In this document: in pieces, positions 7,700 to 8,334 of the stretch | How positions within the stretch are numbered: position 1 is the stretch's first letter | Layout of the letters: every line of letters starts with the position of its first letter | DNA from: Candidatus Latescibacterota bacterium | GTDB taxonomy: Bacteria > Latescibacterota > UBA2968 > UBA8231 | Assembly (NCBI GenBank): GCA_003529325.1 | Contig: DPVW01000180.1 | Coordinates: 1 to 8,334 of the forward strand | Direction: 5' to 3' | Length of the DNA stretch: 8,334 bases | Notes under the pieces: model-generated | Told to the model about the DNA's origin: nothing | Seen by the model: only the letters and a program-made list of their open reading frames with translations | Databases searched by the model: none | Made by a program: the position numbers and the translations under genes

Positions 7700-8176
7700 T
7701 CAACTCCCCGGGGGCGCGTGAATCCGCTCGAGGGCAGCACGAAATGTATGAGGCCGATATCCCAGGTCTTCACGGGCAGGAGTAATATCGTATGCCTTGT
7801 CATCCAACATGCGCTGCACTTGTTCGGCTCGAATGGGCAATGACAGGCCAGTCGTCTCAATGAGAGCCAGCAGTCGGGCGACCGCACCGGCAGGCATCGG
7901 CAGCACCCGGGGGCTTTTGCCGAGGATGTCACCGACGGTAGTCACCAGTTCGTCCCAAGTAAGGGCTCTGGCTCCAGCGATGGCATAAATCCTGCCACGA
8001 GCCACAGGCAATACCGCAGAGGCGAGTATGGCAGCCACTACATCATCGACGAACACGGGCTGATGCAGGCAGCCTCCCCCGATACCGGGGATCCATGCGC
8101 CGCGGCGTATTCGCTCGACGAGTCGACTGATGTTGCGGTCATCCCCCTCCCCGAAGATCATCGATGGCCGCAGTTC
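7700..8176 (-). pseudogene. NAD-dependent sugar-nucleotide epimerase/reductase, C-terminal remnant
   Basis: Only the C-terminal half of a short-chain-type sugar-nucleotide epimerase/dehydratase or 4-reductase is present. The remnant begins ELRPSMIFGEGDDRN, the conserved motif (LRPs.ifG.gD) that normally sits near residue 150-170 of a roughly 300-residue protein. It continues with GGGCLHQPVFVDDVVAAIL, the substrate/cofactor region of this family. The NAD-binding GxxGxxG motif and catalytic YxxxK are missing. Immediately upstream, the frame meets a TAG (8177-8179) and then the repeat cluster. An ATG at 8161 gives a 153-residue frame, but it starts inside the motif and has no well-placed ribosome site. 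In related clusters such as P. aeruginosa wbpV-wbpL, this enzyme makes the UDP-6-deoxy-HexNAc used by the WbpL-like partner, which fits the gene order. A partial gene at a misassembled contig end is the main alternative to real disruption. Confidence 0.8.
7704..7709 (-). promoter_or_regulatory. Ribosome binding site deciding the GTG start of the WecA/WbpL-like gene
   Basis: GGGGAG on the minus strand lies inside the last codons of the epimerase remnant, 8 bases before the GTG at 7695. It supports this start over upstream in-frame ATGs and suggests that the transferase was translated together with the epimerase. Confidence 0.65.
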
Positions 8177-8253
8177 CTACGAAAAAGGGCTACCGGGCCG
8201 CAGATAAAAAGGGATCACCGGGTCGCAGGTCCGAGAACCTGAAATACTGAGTT

Positions 8254-8303
8254 CATCTGCGACCCGGTAACCCTTTTAAAAAAGGGTTACCGGGTCGCAG
8301 ATG
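8254..8303. repeat. Perfect palindrome with 24-base arms
   Basis: The arm at 8254-8277 (catctgcgacccggtaaccc plus four t) is exactly complementary to the arm at 8280-8303, with only two bases (aa) between them. It can extrude as a cruciform or fold into one long hairpin in RNA or single-stranded DNA. It consists of two head-to-head copies of the repeat unit. Confidence 0.9.
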
Positions 8304-8334
8304 CGACAGAAGTGTGCATCTGCGACCCGGTAAC
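8286..8334 (-). terminator. Inverted repeat with T-run, terminator-like toward the polysaccharide operon
   Basis: The arms 8286-8304 and 8316-8334 pair perfectly over 19 bases around an 11-base loop. Read on the minus strand, the stem is followed by CC and then six Ts (8278-8283 region), the shape of an intrinsic terminator. It would stop transcription entering the epimerase remnant from the right. It shares an arm with the neighbouring palindrome, so the two folds compete. It may simply be a by-product of the mobile repeat rather than a selected terminator. Confidence 0.45.

Larger units (their letters stand above)
8182..8334. repeat. Cluster of five copies of a ~20-24 base repeat in direct and inverted orientation
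   Basis: The plus-strand core is GGGTTACCGGGTCGCAGAT, usually preceded by A-runs. Plus-oriented copies lie at 8182-8205 (two substitutions), 8206-8229 (degenerate, gggatcaccgggtcgcagg) and 8280-8303 (reference). Minus-oriented copies lie at 8254-8277 (perfect) and 8316-8334 (perfect, cut by the window end). The two outer copies are diverged and tandem with a 24-base period; the inner ones are identical. The layout resembles REP/BIME-type or small non-autonomous mobile repeats, but no transposase is present in the window and I cannot assign a family. A small extra hairpin (8226-8230 with 8237-8241) lies in the spacer. Confidence 0.85.

Noticed and set aside
8254..8334. Integron attC site suggested by GTTAC...GTAAC inverted repeats
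   Set aside because: The ends do not match the attC core forms (GTTRRRY and RYYYAAC), and the copies are repeats of one unit rather than cassette-specific sites; no integrase or cassette is visible.
8182..8334. CRISPR array
   Set aside because: The copies alternate in orientation, the first two abut with no spacer, spacing is irregular, and there are no cas genes.
8162..8334. A sigma-70 promoter inside the repeat cluster driving the glycan operon
   Set aside because: I found no pair of -35 and -10 elements with reasonable spacing on the minus strand; the AT-rich parts are A/T runs of the repeat itself.

Overview
The window reads as part of a Gram-negative, probably gammaproteobacterial, chromosome. 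The grounds are a flgB-flgC rod operon behind a sigma-54 (-24/-12) promoter, next to a surface-polysaccharide cluster whose initiating enzyme resembles the WbpL type of polyprenyl-phosphate sugar-phosphate transferase. Base composition looks moderately GC-rich. The exact lineage cannot be fixed from the sequence alone. Every gene I accept is on the minus strand, so transcription runs from high to low coordinates.

Right edge (8177-8334): a cluster of five copies of a roughly 20-24 base repeat (core GGGTTACCGGGTCGCAGAT). Two degenerate copies lie in tandem, followed by near-perfect palindromic pairs, the last ending at the final base of the window. The cluster abuts, and appears to have cut off, a sugar-nucleotide epimerase/reductase gene: only its C-terminal half (7700-8176) remains, starting at the conserved LRPSMIFG motif.

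Polysaccharide operon (974-8176): the epimerase remnant is followed, with 4-base gaps or 4-8 base overlaps, by (i) a WecA/WbpL-like transferase that would load the first sugar-phosphate onto undecaprenyl phosphate, (ii) an unusual 823-residue exported protein joining an alkaline-phosphatase/sulfatase-superfamily domain, a beta-sandwich-like domain and a C-terminal multi-helix membrane domain with VanZ-like signatures, (iii) an O-antigen ligase/polymerase (Wzy_C) protein with a C-terminal TPR region, and (iv) a polyprenyl-phosphate-sugar synthase-like family 2 glycosyltransferase. Together these could start a lipid-linked glycan, supply a lipid-linked sugar donor, modify the glycan or lipid in the periplasm, and polymerise or transfer it. 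That pathway is inferred from family membership and gene order.

Flagellar region (1-820): after a 261-base gap come a sigma-54 promoter, flgB (complete) and flgC (truncated by the window edge), encoding proximal-rod proteins of the flagellar basal body.

The most unusual items are the sulfatase-superfamily/VanZ-like fusion, whose apparent nucleophile is threonine rather than the sulfatase Cys/Ser, and the palindromic repeat cluster that interrupts the epimerase gene.
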